Shown: piece after piece, positions 9,194 to 17,030 of the stretch
How the letters are laid out: every line of letters starts with the position of its first letter
Position numbering within the stretch: position 1 is the first letter of the stretch
Origin: Bradyrhizobium sp. CCGB01
GTDB taxonomy: Bacteria > Pseudomonadota > Alphaproteobacteria > Rhizobiales > Xanthobacteraceae
Length of the DNA: 64,000 nt
NCBI RefSeq assembly: GCF_024199795.1
Contig: NZ_JANADK010000001.1
Coordinates: 5,580,001-5,644,000 of the forward strand
Reading direction: 5' to 3'
Notes under the pieces: generated by a model
Told to the model about the DNA's origin: nothing
Databases searched by the model: none
The model's input: the letters and a program-made list of their open reading frames with translations, nothing else
Translations under genes and position numbers: made by a program

Positions 9194-9338
9194 TTTTCTC
9201 CCTCTCCCCGTTCTTACGGGGAGAGGGTCGGGGTGAGGCGCTGCTTCCGCAAAAAAAGTGAGAGTGTGACTCGCGGAGAGTCCCCCTCACCCGCCGCACT
9301 TCGCGCGTCGGCCTCTCCCCGCAAGCGGGGCGAGGCGA
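9194..9338. repeat. palindromic intergenic element (family A, copy 2)
   Basis: The gap between two convergent genes is nearly filled by an element with CTCTCCCCGTTCTTACGGGG on the left and CTCTCCCCGCAAGCGGGG on the right. Internal arms GGGGTGAGGCG and CCCCTCACCCGC also pair. It resembles the element at 432-591 in layout and sequence. Confidence 0.75.
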
Positions 9339-9347
9339 AGAAAGCGC

Positions 9348-10526
9348 CTAGCCTTCCACCGCGAACGTCAGCCCTGCATTCTCCCGCAGCCGCTTGATCA
9401 GCTTGTGCTGCATCGCTGCGCCCGGCGTCCAGAATCCTGCGGCGACATCCGTCACGTCGCGCAGCATGCAGATCGCGCATTCGGAGATCATCTTCGAGGT
9501 CGAGCCGTAGCCGGGATCGCGGTCGCCGGTGACACCGGCGCGGACCGCACGGCCGTCGGGCGCGATCGCGACATAGAGCAGATTGAAGAGCCCGTTCTCC
9601 CGCTCTTCCTTCGAGGGCCCCTCGCCCGGCTTCGGCGCGCTCGGACCGGTCTTCTCGGAATTGGCCGCCATCACGCGCTTCGCGTTGGCCTCGCCCTTCT
9701 CGCCGGGACCGGTCAACACCATCTCGTCGTAGACGAAGTCCTGGCCGTAGGGAAAGCCCATCAGCATGTTGGAGCGATGGACGTTGCGGGTGTTGATCAG
9801 CGCCATCATGAACGGCGCGGCCCAGGATTGCAGGTCTTCCTCGAGCACCGACCTGTTGCCCTTCGGCTGCTTCGGACCAGTGAAGCCCGGCGTCAGCGCG
9901 AACGGATCGTTCAGGATCGCAACGAGGCTGATGTCCTTGGCGACCGCATCGAAGGTTGCCTTCGCGCTCGCGGCGGTGCCGCCCGACAGCGTGCCGCGCA
10001 TGTCGCGCACGCGGCCCTTTACGCGCGCGGCCGGCGCGCCGAACACACGCTTGGCCTCTTCCTGCACGAAGAACGCACCAAGCTCGAACGGCACGGAATC
10101 GAAACCGCACGAGAACACGATGCGCGCACCGCTCTCCTTGGCCGCGGCCTCGTACTTGTCGATCATCTGCCGCATCCAGATCGGCTCGCCGCAGAGATCG
10201 AAATAATCGGTCCCGGTGGCGACGCAGGCCGCAAGCAGTTCCTCGCCGTAGAGCTGATACGGACCGACCGTCGTGATCACCGACATCGTCTGCTCCGCCA
10301 TCGCCTTCAGCGAGGCCGCGTCGGACGCATCCGCCACGATCAGCGGCGTATTCCCTGGCGCGCCGATCGCATCGCGCACCGCCTTCAGCTTGCCGAGACT
10401 ACGGCCCGCCATCGCCCATTTGAGCTGTTTGTCGCTCTTGTAATGCGCCGTCAGATACTCGGCGACGAGCTGGCCGGTGAAACCGGTCGCGCCGTAGACA
10501 ACGATGTCGAATTTCGCAGAGCTCAT
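9348..10526 (-). CDS. saccharopine dehydrogenase-like NAD(P)-binding oxidoreductase (trans-acting enoyl reductase type)
   Basis: 392-residue protein with an N-terminal Rossmann fold (DIVVYGATGFTGQLVAEYL), an acidic/Gly segment GPYQLYGEELLAACVATGTDYFDL as in saccharopine dehydrogenase-like reductases, and GARIVFSCGFDSVPFELGAF. Proteins of this branch resemble the trans-acting enoyl reductases of mycobacterial lipid synthesis and are often annotated only as saccharopine dehydrogenase NADP-binding. It is in tandem with the DUF169 gene 9 bp upstream, probably one operon. The substrate is not deducible. Confidence 0.82.
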   Translation of the reverse strand: MSSAKFDIVVYGATGFTGQLVAEYLTAHYKSDKQLKWAMAGRSLGKLKAVRDAIGAPGNTPLIVADASDAASLKAMAEQTMSVITTVGPYQLYGEELLAACVATGTDYFDLCGEPIWMRQMIDKYEAAAKESGARIVFSCGFDSVPFELGAFFVQEEAKRVFGAPAARVKGRVRDMRGTLSGGTAASAKATFDAVAKDISLVAILNDPFALTPGFTGPKQPKGNRSVLEEDLQSWAAPFMMALINTRNVHRSNMLMGFPYGQDFVYDEMVLTGPGEKGEANAKRVMAANSEKTGPSAPKPGEGPSKEERENGLFNLLYVAIAPDGRAVRAGVTGDRDPGYGSTSKMISECAICMLRDVTDVAAGFWTPGAAMQHKLIKRLRENAGLTFAVEG

Positions 10527-10535
10527 GGTCGGCCT

Positions 10536-11318
10536 TTACTTCTTCGCGTAACTCACGCCCATGCCGGCGCGGACGTCGCTTTGAATACCATAGGGCGGGA
10601 TCGGATAGCGCAGGCCGTTTTTGGCCAGCGCCTTCATGCCCTCGATCGCCTTGGCGAGATGCGAGGGCTTCAAGGCCATCAGCATCTCCTCGTCCGGCAC
10701 GCCGCCATAGCGCCGTTCGGCATAGCATGGCAAGGACAGGCTGGGCTCCCCGGACTTGAGCGCCCGCCCCCAGGAATCCGCACAGGCGGTCTCACCGACG
10801 ACGCCCCATTCGAATTTCTTGTAGCCGGTATATTGCAGCCCGTTGATCAGGATGATCATCTGCCCTGGCGTTGCATAGACGAGGCAGATATCGGGCGGAT
10901 CGAGCCGGCCGCTCGCGAGCGGACTGACCGCAAGCGCCTGATACCGCCCGAACGGAACCACGTCGAGCGCCTCCTGGCGTTTGCGCGCGTCCTCGGCGGT
11001 GCCGTGCCAGACCCCGACATAGTTTTCGCCGGCGAGCCATTTTTCATCCTGCGGCGCAAGCCCGATCACCGCGCGGCACTGCGCACCGACAAGATCATCG
11101 GCGGTGATGCCGACCGTCCAGCCCAAACGTGCAGCCATGCTGACGATCTGGTCGGTGGTGTGGACCGCGTTCGGGCGCCGGATCTTCGGGATCGCTTCCA
11201 TGTCGGCGGCATGCGCGAACAGCTTCATGCCGATCACGGTCGTTTTCAGCCGCAGCAGGCTGTTGAGATCGGCGACGAGACCGGCAAGATCGATCCTGTC
11301 TGCGCTCTGCTGTTGCAT
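10536..11318 (-). CDS. DUF169 domain protein
   Basis: 260-residue cytoplasmic protein with no signal peptide or membrane span. The family pattern is visible as TTVIGMKLFAHAADMEAIP near the N terminus, a conserved Cys in GAQCRAVIGL, FGRYQALAVSPLASGRLDPPDICLVYATPGQMIILI in the middle, and a cysteine in LSLPCYAERRYGG. The family has no settled function; members often lie beside redox or C1 enzymes. It is immediately upstream of the saccharopine-dehydrogenase-like gene on the same strand, so the two are probably co-transcribed and functionally linked. Confidence 0.8.
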   Translation of the reverse strand: MQQQSADRIDLAGLVADLNSLLRLKTTVIGMKLFAHAADMEAIPKIRRPNAVHTTDQIVSMAARLGWTVGITADDLVGAQCRAVIGLAPQDEKWLAGENYVGVWHGTAEDARKRQEALDVVPFGRYQALAVSPLASGRLDPPDICLVYATPGQMIILINGLQYTGYKKFEWGVVGETACADSWGRALKSGEPSLSLPCYAERRYGGVPDEEMLMALKPSHLAKAIEGMKALAKNGLRYPIPPYGIQSDVRAGMGVSYAKK

Positions 11319-11378
11319 GGCGTCCTCCCGACCGGCGATCGCGCGCCGGTATTGTGTTCTTGTTTTACGGCTCCCGTT

Positions 11379-12182
11379 TTAGTCCTTGCCCGGTCCCGGA
11401 AGCAACTCGCCGGTTCGCCCCAGGATGCGATACGTCAGGAGGCCGATCCATTCGCGCACCGCAAGGTCGGTCTTGCCGAGACCATCGGCCCCGTTCCGGG
11501 TGAAGGCGAAGAGCTCGTCGCGCCCGCCCATCCGCCAATCCACCGGATAGGCTTCGACATCAAATCCGGCCTTGCGAAAAATCCCCATCGAGCGCGGCAT
11601 GTGGAAAGCCGAGGTGACCAGAAGCCAGCGTTCGCCCGGCTTCGGCGTCACCAGCTGCTTGGTGAAGATCGCGTTCTCCCAGGTGTTGCGGGAGTCGCGC
11701 TCGAGGATCAGGCGCTCCTTCGGAATTCCCAGGCTTTCCAGGATCGGCGCGGAATAGTCGGCTTCCCTCGCCTCCGTCGCGACCAGGTTCGCCGTGCCGC
11801 CGGTGAAGACGATGCGTGCCTTCGGATAGCGGCGCGCAAGCTCCGCCGGCGCAAACATGCGATCGGCCGCATGCGAGACCACCGGCATGTGGTGCGCGGC
11901 CGACAGATCGGTGTCGACGGAGCCGCCGAGCACGATGATGCCGTCGGGCGCCCCCCGCGACGGATCCCACGCCGGAAAGCGCGACTCCAGCGGATAAATC
12001 AAGAGATTGCCGAGTGGCGAAAATGCACAAACTGCCAGCAGGACCAGGGTGGTCACGGCAAGCTTGCGACCGAGCGCGGCAAAGCGCGTCGCCATCAGCA
12101 GCAGCGACAGGATTCCGAGCTCGACCAGGAGATTGATCGGCAGCAGAGCGGTGCCGAGGGTCTTGGAAAGAACGAAATACAG
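11379..12182 (-). CDS. YdcF family (DUF218) membrane-anchored protein, probable CTG start
   Basis: The core has the DUF218 pattern: DGIIVLGGSVDTD, a conserved Arg/Ala-rich helix, ARIVFTGGTANL, ILERDSRNTWENA and LLVTSAFHMPRSMGIFRKAG. Family members are implicated in cell-envelope or peptidoglycan-related steps. The first ATG in frame (complement of 12095) gives 238 residues but would cut off the conserved first membrane segment. The frame continues upstream as YFVLSKTLGTALLPINLLVE, a typical YdcF N terminus. The codon in the expected Met position is CTG (12180-12182), with GCGAGG five to ten bases upstream, giving 267 residues. No ATG, GTG or TTG lies between it and the upstream stop. Confidence 0.8.
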   Translation of the reverse strand: MYFVLSKTLGTALLPINLLVELGILSLLLMATRFAALGRKLAVTTLVLLAVCAFSPLGNLLIYPLESRFPAWDPSRGAPDGIIVLGGSVDTDLSAAHHMPVVSHAADRMFAPAELARRYPKARIVFTGGTANLVATEAREADYSAPILESLGIPKERLILERDSRNTWENAIFTKQLVTPKPGERWLLVTSAFHMPRSMGIFRKAGFDVEAYPVDWRMGGRDELFAFTRNGADGLGKTDLAVREWIGLLTYRILGRTGELLPGPGKD

Positions 12183-12206
12183 GGGAGCCTCGCTGGAATG
12201 ATCGTG

Positions 12207-12291
12207 CCATGCGCGGGCTTGACCGGCCCGTCCGTCTTCAGAAATCTTCTTGAAAGAGGATCGATCGCCCGGTCAAGCCCGGGCATAACAA
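12207..12291. repeat. partial palindromic element (family B-like)
   Basis: Arms 12207-12233 and 12265-12291 form an imperfect inverted repeat (GCGGGCTTGACCGGCCCG against CGCCCGGTCAAGCCCGGGC) around a short middle. It lies between the divergent YdcF and acetamidase-family genes and begins about 25 bp upstream of the putative CTG start of ydcF. Confidence 0.7.
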
Positions 12292-12333
12292 GTTCTCATG
12301 ACGAGTTCTGATCAAACCGAACGGACGCGGCAA

Positions 12334-13275
12334 ATGACCCACCACCACCTGCATTCAAGTCCCGAAACCTGCCATTGGGGCTTCTTCGAAGCTGCGCTCA
12401 AGCCCGTCCTCACCATCAAGAGTGGCGACGAGGTGACGGTCGACACCATCAGCGGCGGGCCCGACATGCTGCCCGACCGCGACAAGTTTCACATTCCACC
12501 GGAAATGCACGAGGTTCATGCCAAGAACGAGCGCATGCTGCCCGGCCACATCCTCACCGGCCCGATCGCCGTCGAAGGCGCCGCGCCCGGCGACGTGCTC
12601 GCGGTCGAGATCCTCGACGTCCAGCTCCGGCAGGATTGGGGATGGAACATGATCAAGCCGCTGTCGGGTACCCTGCCCGACGATTTCCACGAGACGCGCA
12701 TCCTCAACATCCCGCTGGACCGGTCGCGGATGGTCGGCCGCATGCCCTGGGGCCTCGATCTGCCGCTAAAACCGTTCTTCGGCGTGATGGGCGTCTCGCC
12801 GCCACCGGCCTGGGGCCGCATCTCCTCGCTCGTTCCGCGCGCGATGGGCGGCAATCTCGACAACAAGGAGTTAGGTGCCGGTGCGACGCTGTATCTGCCC
12901 GTGTTCGTCCCGGGCGCAATGTTCTCCTGCGGCGACGGCCACGGCGTGCAGGGCGACGGCGAGGTCTGCGTCACCGCGATCGAGACCGCGCTCCAGGGCC
13001 GCTTCCGCCTGACGCTGCGCAAGGACCTCAGGTTCGATTATCCCCGCGCCGAGACGGCGACGCATTACATGACCATGGCCATGGACCCCGACCTCGACCA
13101 GTGCGTGGTGCGCGCGCTGCGCGACATGATTGTGCTGCTCGGCGAGACGCGAAACCTGTCGCGCGAGGATGCCTACACGCTGTGCAGCCTGGCGGCCGAT
13201 CTGCGGGTGACCCAGACCGTCAACGGCTGCAAGGGCATCCATTGCATGATCGAAAAGGCGATCGTGCACGGCTAG
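12334..13275 (+). CDS. acetamidase/formamidase family protein
   Basis: Amidase of the FmdA/AmdA family, which hydrolyses short amides such as formamide or acetamide to ammonia and the acid. From ATG at 12334 it has 313 residues; an ATG at 12298 would add 12. Family features are the early Trp/His segment CHWGFFEAALKPVLTIKSGD, TGPIAVEGAAPGDVLAVEIL, the GGNLDNKELGAGATLYLPVFVPGAMFSCGDGHGVQGDGEV core with conserved Asp, Cys, His and Glu residues, and the C-terminal NGCKGIHCMI. It is divergent from ydcF and has no operon partner. Confidence 0.88.
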   Translation: MTHHHLHSSPETCHWGFFEAALKPVLTIKSGDEVTVDTISGGPDMLPDRDKFHIPPEMHEVHAKNERMLPGHILTGPIAVEGAAPGDVLAVEILDVQLRQDWGWNMIKPLSGTLPDDFHETRILNIPLDRSRMVGRMPWGLDLPLKPFFGVMGVSPPPAWGRISSLVPRAMGGNLDNKELGAGATLYLPVFVPGAMFSCGDGHGVQGDGEVCVTAIETALQGRFRLTLRKDLRFDYPRAETATHYMTMAMDPDLDQCVVRALRDMIVLLGETRNLSREDAYTLCSLAADLRVTQTVNGCKGIHCMIEKAIVHG

Positions 13276-13474
13276 CCGGGACCGCCTTTCCCGACCTGTT
13301 GACGCCGCAACGCCGCCCGACATTTCGCGCGGCGCGTCGCCGCATGCCCGATTTTCCAAATGATTCCAATGGCCTGCCCCACCGCTTCAATCTGGATTTG
13401 ACTCCCACCCCCGAACCTAAATAGAGTCTTAATCGTTACTTTTATGTACCTGCGTAAGAGGCTAGCGTTTAGGC

Positions 13475-13672
13475 ATGGCCACCGAAAAAGCCGAGACTGA
13501 CCGCATTCCCGTAACCTTGGCGCTCTCGACCATCACCTACCTGGAGAAGCTGGTGAGACAGGGCACCCACGGCACCAGCGTTCCCGGCGTCGCTCGCACA
13601 CTGATCGAGGAAGGCATCCGTCTCGCCATCAAGGACGGGCTTTTGTCGATCCGCGACAATGGCAGGACGTGA
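13475..13672 (+). CDS. small ribbon-helix-helix-like protein
   Basis: 65 residues. After a charged N terminus it reads RIPVTLALSTITYLEKLVRQG, a strand followed by a helix as in ribbon-helix-helix DNA-binding proteins, then a loop and a second helix VARTLIEEGIRLAIKDGLL. It may therefore be a small DNA-binding regulator, but the match is by pattern only. No toxin-like partner gene is adjacent, so I do not call it an antitoxin. It lies 73 bp upstream of the GcrA-family gene in the same direction. Confidence 0.65.
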   Translation: MATEKAETDRIPVTLALSTITYLEKLVRQGTHGTSVPGVARTLIEEGIRLAIKDGLLSIRDNGRT

Positions 13673-13744
13673 GCGCGCGCTGAATGTGAAGCGGATGGAT
13701 CTCGCTGGCGGATGGCCGACATCTGCAACCTGGGATCGTCACAA

Positions 13745-14224
13745 ATGCCTGTTCTCTCACCGACCTGGACCGACGAACGAATCGAAATTCTGAAGCAGCA
13801 CTTCGAGGCCGGCCTCTCCTGCAGCGAGATCGCTGCCGACATCGGTGTCAGCCGCAACGCGGTGATCGGCAAGCTGTCGCGCCTCAATCTCACGCGCGGC
13901 CGGACGCTCGACGATCGCAAGGTTCAGGACAGGGGCCATGCGCCGGCGCGCGCGCGGAGAGCCGTGCCGCGACTGCAATATGAGATGCTCGCCACGATCT
14001 ACGGCGAGACCGACGGACCTATGGTCGCAGGTCCCATCGACGACGCCAATCGCTGCTCGCTGCTGGAGCTTGCCGAGAACCGCTGCCGCTGGCCGATCTC
14101 GACCCCGGGCGCGGAGGATTTCTGCTTCTGCGGCAATGTTGCGCCCGACGGCCAGTCCTACTGCGCCGGCCACAGCCGCCTCGCCTACCGGCCGAATTCG
14201 CGCGCCCGCATGATGCGCGGCTGA
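13745..14224 (+). CDS. GcrA family cell-cycle regulator
   Basis: 159-residue GcrA-type protein from ATG at 13745. The N-terminal helix-turn-helix is typical: WTDERIEILKQHFEAGLSCS followed by EIAADIGVSRNAVIGKLSRL. After a basic linker the C-terminal sigma70-contacting domain is marked by NRCRWPI, FCFCGN and YCAGHSRLAY, with the Cys/His pairs intact. GcrA in Caulobacter binds sigma70 and methylated GANTC promoters to activate cell-cycle genes. Whether this is the primary GcrA or a paralogue cannot be decided from one window. A start at 13712 would add 11 residues that do not look like the family. Confidence 0.87.
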   Translation: MPVLSPTWTDERIEILKQHFEAGLSCSEIAADIGVSRNAVIGKLSRLNLTRGRTLDDRKVQDRGHAPARARRAVPRLQYEMLATIYGETDGPMVAGPIDDANRCSLLELAENRCRWPISTPGAEDFCFCGNVAPDGQSYCAGHSRLAYRPNSRARMMRG

Positions 14225-14225
14225 A

Positions 14226-14282
14226 TTCTTGTTTGACGCGTTTTCTTTACGCGAACCGGTATCCACTTCGCTTGAAAACGCT
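14226..14282. repeat. dispersed ~57-bp repeat (family F, copy 2)
   Basis: Almost identical to 7316-7373, differing at a few positions. It directly follows the gcrA-like stop codon. Family F copies therefore sit at the 3' ends of two unrelated plus-strand genes in this window. Confidence 0.85.
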
Positions 14283-14300
14283 ATGCAATCCCACAACGAA

Positions 14301-14330
14301 AAACCTCCGGCAGGGCACTACCGGAGGTTT
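14301..14330. terminator. hairpin, possible intrinsic terminator
   Basis: Ten-base arms AAACCTCCGG and CCGGAGGTTT flank a ten-base loop. Read on the minus strand it is followed by TTCGTT, on the plus strand by CTGGAGG, so it fits better as a second minus-strand terminator beyond the porin, but it could serve either neighbour. The 326-bp gap 14225-14550 holds this, the family F repeat, the porin terminator and an AT-rich stretch at 14340-14420 with nothing else recognisable. Confidence 0.55.
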
Positions 14331-14495
14331 CTGGAGGCTTAGCATCAAGCTAAGAGCGCTACTTTCGTAACCACTGAAGACCATATAGCTGATTAACTCA
14401 GGTAAGTAAATAAATTTGCTGGCGATCGAATCGCATAGCTTGTCTTCGTTGCCTGCACGGGCGGCCGGTTTTTCCGAAAAGCTACGAACCCCAAA

Positions 14496-14524
14496 GAAAA
14501 GCCCCGGCGGTATCCCGCCGGGGC
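14496..14524 (-). terminator. porin terminator
   Basis: Perfect ten-base arms (14501-14510 and 14515-14524, GCCCCGGCGG with its complement) around a four-base loop, followed on the minus strand by TTTTCTTT. It is 26 bp beyond the porin stop codon, a classic Rho-independent terminator for a highly expressed gene. Confidence 0.9.
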
Positions 14525-14550
14525 TCTATCAGATCGGAACGTCCTGAAGC

Positions 14551-16107
14551 TTACCAGTTGCGCTGGGCGCGCAGCAGCAGGCTGTAGGTGTCCTGGTCCT
14601 TCAGCTCGTAGGTCGCCGCCGGCTTGGCGACGCCCGTCAGCGCAGCGGTCGTGATCGCGCCCGAGTACTTCTGGTCGAGATGGCTGTAGGTGAAGTCAGC
14701 CGAGAAGGTCAGGTTCTTGACCGGCGTCCAGCGGGTGATGACACCGACCTGGCCGATGTTGAAGTCCGGGTTGCAGGTGCCGGTCAGGGTCGCGAACGCG
14801 GCGCTGCCGCAGATCAGGCCCTTGGCCGTGCCGCTGTAGTTGACCGCAGCCCACGCGCCGTAGAGCGCCGTGTTCCAGTACGGGCTCCAGTTGTGGGTGT
14901 AGGCGCCACGGAAGCCGTAGGTCTTGGTCAGCTCGAGGCCGCCGCCGGGACCGAACACCGCATCAGACACGCCGGCAAAGCCGATGCTCTGATACGCGGC
15001 GTTCGAGCTGCCGAACATCGAGTAGCTGGTCGCGGCCAGCTCCTGGAAGTTGTAGCGGCTTGCGCCGTCGGTGTAGACGCCCGAGATGTTGATCACGTCG
15101 CCTGCGCCGGTCGGGATGTTCTTGATCTGCAGAGCGAGCTGAACGGCCCAGCCCCACTTGTCTTCGGGATGACCGGTGACTTCGGTCGCACCGTAGTAGC
15201 CGACATGGTTGTCGTGCGCGGCGACCGACGCCTGGAAGAGACCCCAGGCCTGGTCGACACGGACCTGACCGACGAGGTCGGGCGCGCGGCTGCCGCCGAG
15301 ATTGTTCGAGCCGTAGGCACCGCCGAGGACGCCGGTGGTGGACATGCCGGCAGTGTTCCAGAGGGCGGTCTGGAAGACCTGCGTCTGGTCCTGCGCCGAG
15401 AACGTCGCCGTGATGCCCTGACCGAAGTCAGCGGTGTAGGTGATCTGGGCGACGCCGTTGGTGGAGCCGCTGCCGCCGACCAGCTGATCGAAGTTGTTGC
15501 CGGGATAGTTGATCCAGGGCGCGTCGAACTGCGACACGGCCTTACCCAGGGTGAAGCCGGCGAACTGGATGAAGGCGTAGTAGACGCCGAGCGCACCGCC
15601 CGAGATGCCGCCGTCGGTGCCGTTGACCGCGCCGCCGCTCGAGCCGGTGAGGCCGGTGCCGGCCGCGTTGAGGCCGATCGTGCCGCTGTACTGGGTCCCG
15701 CCCGTGGCCGAACCGGTGCCGGTATAGTTGCCGGTCGTCCAGGTGAAGACCGCATCGAAGTAGGTGCGGACCACGCCGTACTCGGTCGCGGTGCGCGTGT
15801 CGATGTTGAGATCTTCACGAGCGCGCATCGAGTAGTAGTTGGTCAGGCGGTTGTTCGCCGCAAACACGCCGTTGTACTGGGCGCTGTAGTTGCCGCCGGC
15901 ATTGAGCGCGACTTCAGCACGCAGATAGCCGCCGAGCTTGATGCAGGTGTCGGTGCCGGGGATGTAGTAGAAGCCCGCGCCGTAGAGCGTGCAGATCTTG
16001 ACGTACTCGACCGCCTTGGCCTTGACCGGAAGATCGGCCGCCTGGGCTCCACCGACGGCGATCAGACCCGCCGCAGTGCCGAGCAAAAGGCTCTTCACCA
16101 CTTTCAT
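14551..16107 (-). CDS. outer-membrane porin (Porin_2 / Omp2b type)
   Basis: 518-residue alphaproteobacterial general porin. It has a clear signal peptide (MKVVKSLLLGTAAGLIAVGG, cleavage after AQA), the family start ADLPVKAKAVEYVKICTLYG, then the segment with CIKLGGYLRAEVALNAG, alternating beta strands with Gly/Asn/Tyr-rich loops, and a C terminus ending in aromatic Trp (RAQRNW). A strong Shine-Dalgarno GGAGG lies eight bases before the ATG and a strong terminator follows. It would form trimeric channels for small hydrophilic solutes. It is divergent from the MarR gene at 16515; whether that gene regulates it is open. Confidence 0.92.
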   Translation of the reverse strand: MKVVKSLLLGTAAGLIAVGGAQAADLPVKAKAVEYVKICTLYGAGFYYIPGTDTCIKLGGYLRAEVALNAGGNYSAQYNGVFAANNRLTNYYSMRAREDLNIDTRTATEYGVVRTYFDAVFTWTTGNYTGTGSATGGTQYSGTIGLNAAGTGLTGSSGGAVNGTDGGISGGALGVYYAFIQFAGFTLGKAVSQFDAPWINYPGNNFDQLVGGSGSTNGVAQITYTADFGQGITATFSAQDQTQVFQTALWNTAGMSTTGVLGGAYGSNNLGGSRAPDLVGQVRVDQAWGLFQASVAAHDNHVGYYGATEVTGHPEDKWGWAVQLALQIKNIPTGAGDVINISGVYTDGASRYNFQELAATSYSMFGSSNAAYQSIGFAGVSDAVFGPGGGLELTKTYGFRGAYTHNWSPYWNTALYGAWAAVNYSGTAKGLICGSAAFATLTGTCNPDFNIGQVGVITRWTPVKNLTFSADFTYSHLDQKYSGAITTAALTGVAKPAATYELKDQDTYSLLLRAQRNW

Positions 16108-16514
16108 TTAAAAACCTCCAAGTTGCTCATTTTGCGGAGACCGGACCGTGAGGCCCCCCCATCCCCGTCTCTTCAAATCCGCTCGGCCGCTTCGCGCTTT
16201 CGGACACACCCGCCTGAGACGCGAGGGACGTGAGCGAACCACCTGCAACGGGACGATCGAGAACCCCCCACCGTCACGGGTCAATATGCCTGCGCCGTTC
16301 GCTAATCAAAATAGTTTATTTGCTCAGCTTTCTTGTTTCCCTAGGCCTGTGCCCCGCGCGCAACACCGCGGGGTGAGGCAAAATGCTGAGTTGATCATCT
16401 TTGTAGTTTTAGTGACAAAATTACCCTGCTCTGCACTTGCGTCAGGGCAGACTTGCGTGGACTATTGCCTTGCAAGATACCGGCCGGAAAGAATCTGATC
16501 ACGGGAGTGACGCT
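16108..16514. other. 407-bp intergenic region between porin and divergent MarR gene
   Basis: Holds the porin ribosome-binding site and presumably its promoter. A CCCCGCG/CGCGGGG hairpin lies at 16352-16373 without a T-run. The stretch 16380-16440 is AT-richer (GTAGTTTTAGTGACAAAATT) and is a plausible promoter area for the MarR gene. I see no conserved coding sequence in it. Confidence 0.5.
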
Positions 16515-17021
16515 GTGTCAGCGACGAGGAAAGAAGGGGCGCGCCTCCGCTCCATCGGCAATCTGGATATCATCAGGCGTTTCACCTGGGAGATATCGTC
16601 GATCAACATGTATCTGGAGGAGCTGCGTCAGTTCTGGGCGAGAACGCTGGGCATCAGCGGTCCGCAATGGCTGATCCTGATGGCGATCTCCGACCTCGAC
16701 AAGGACGACGGCGTGCCCGTCAACGTGGTCTCCAAGCTGCTCCACGTTGATCCGTCTTTCGTCACCACCCAGTCCAAGCTGCTGGAGAAGAAGGGCCTGC
16801 TGCGCCGGCGGCCCTCGCCGACCGACGCCCGCGTGGTGCGGCTCTCGCTGGTCGAGAAGACGCAGAAGCACATCGCGAGTCTCAACGAGCAGTACAAGAC
16901 GATTCGCGAATTCGTCTTCCAGGAGTTCGACGAGAACGAACTGACCGAATTCACCGGCAAGCTCGCGACGCTGAAGACCCGGCTCGAAAAGGCCTGCGTC
17001 AGGATCTCGCTCGACTTCTGA
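16515..17021 (+). CDS. MarR family transcriptional regulator
   Basis: Winged-helix regulator, 168 residues from GTG at 16515, which has GGGAG eight bases upstream; a longer frame from 16437 lacks a good ribosome site. The HTH region reads VNVVSKLLHVDPSFVTTQSKLLEKKGLL and the wing RRRPSPTDARVVRLSL, with dimer helices at both ends. N-terminal FTWEISSINMYLEELRQFWARTLGISGPQWLIL resembles other rhizobial MarR proteins. The divergent neighbour is the porin and the downstream convergent neighbour is a hydrolase-like gene; its target is unknown. Confidence 0.87.
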   Translation: MSATRKEGARLRSIGNLDIIRRFTWEISSINMYLEELRQFWARTLGISGPQWLILMAISDLDKDDGVPVNVVSKLLHVDPSFVTTQSKLLEKKGLLRRRPSPTDARVVRLSLVEKTQKHIASLNEQYKTIREFVFQEFDENELTEFTGKLATLKTRLEKACVRISLDF

Positions 17022-17030
17022 GGCTGCCGC

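Noticed and set aside
9405-12311. 968-codon plus-strand frame
   Set aside because: Runs antisense to three real genes; composition is typical of a high-GC complementary frame.
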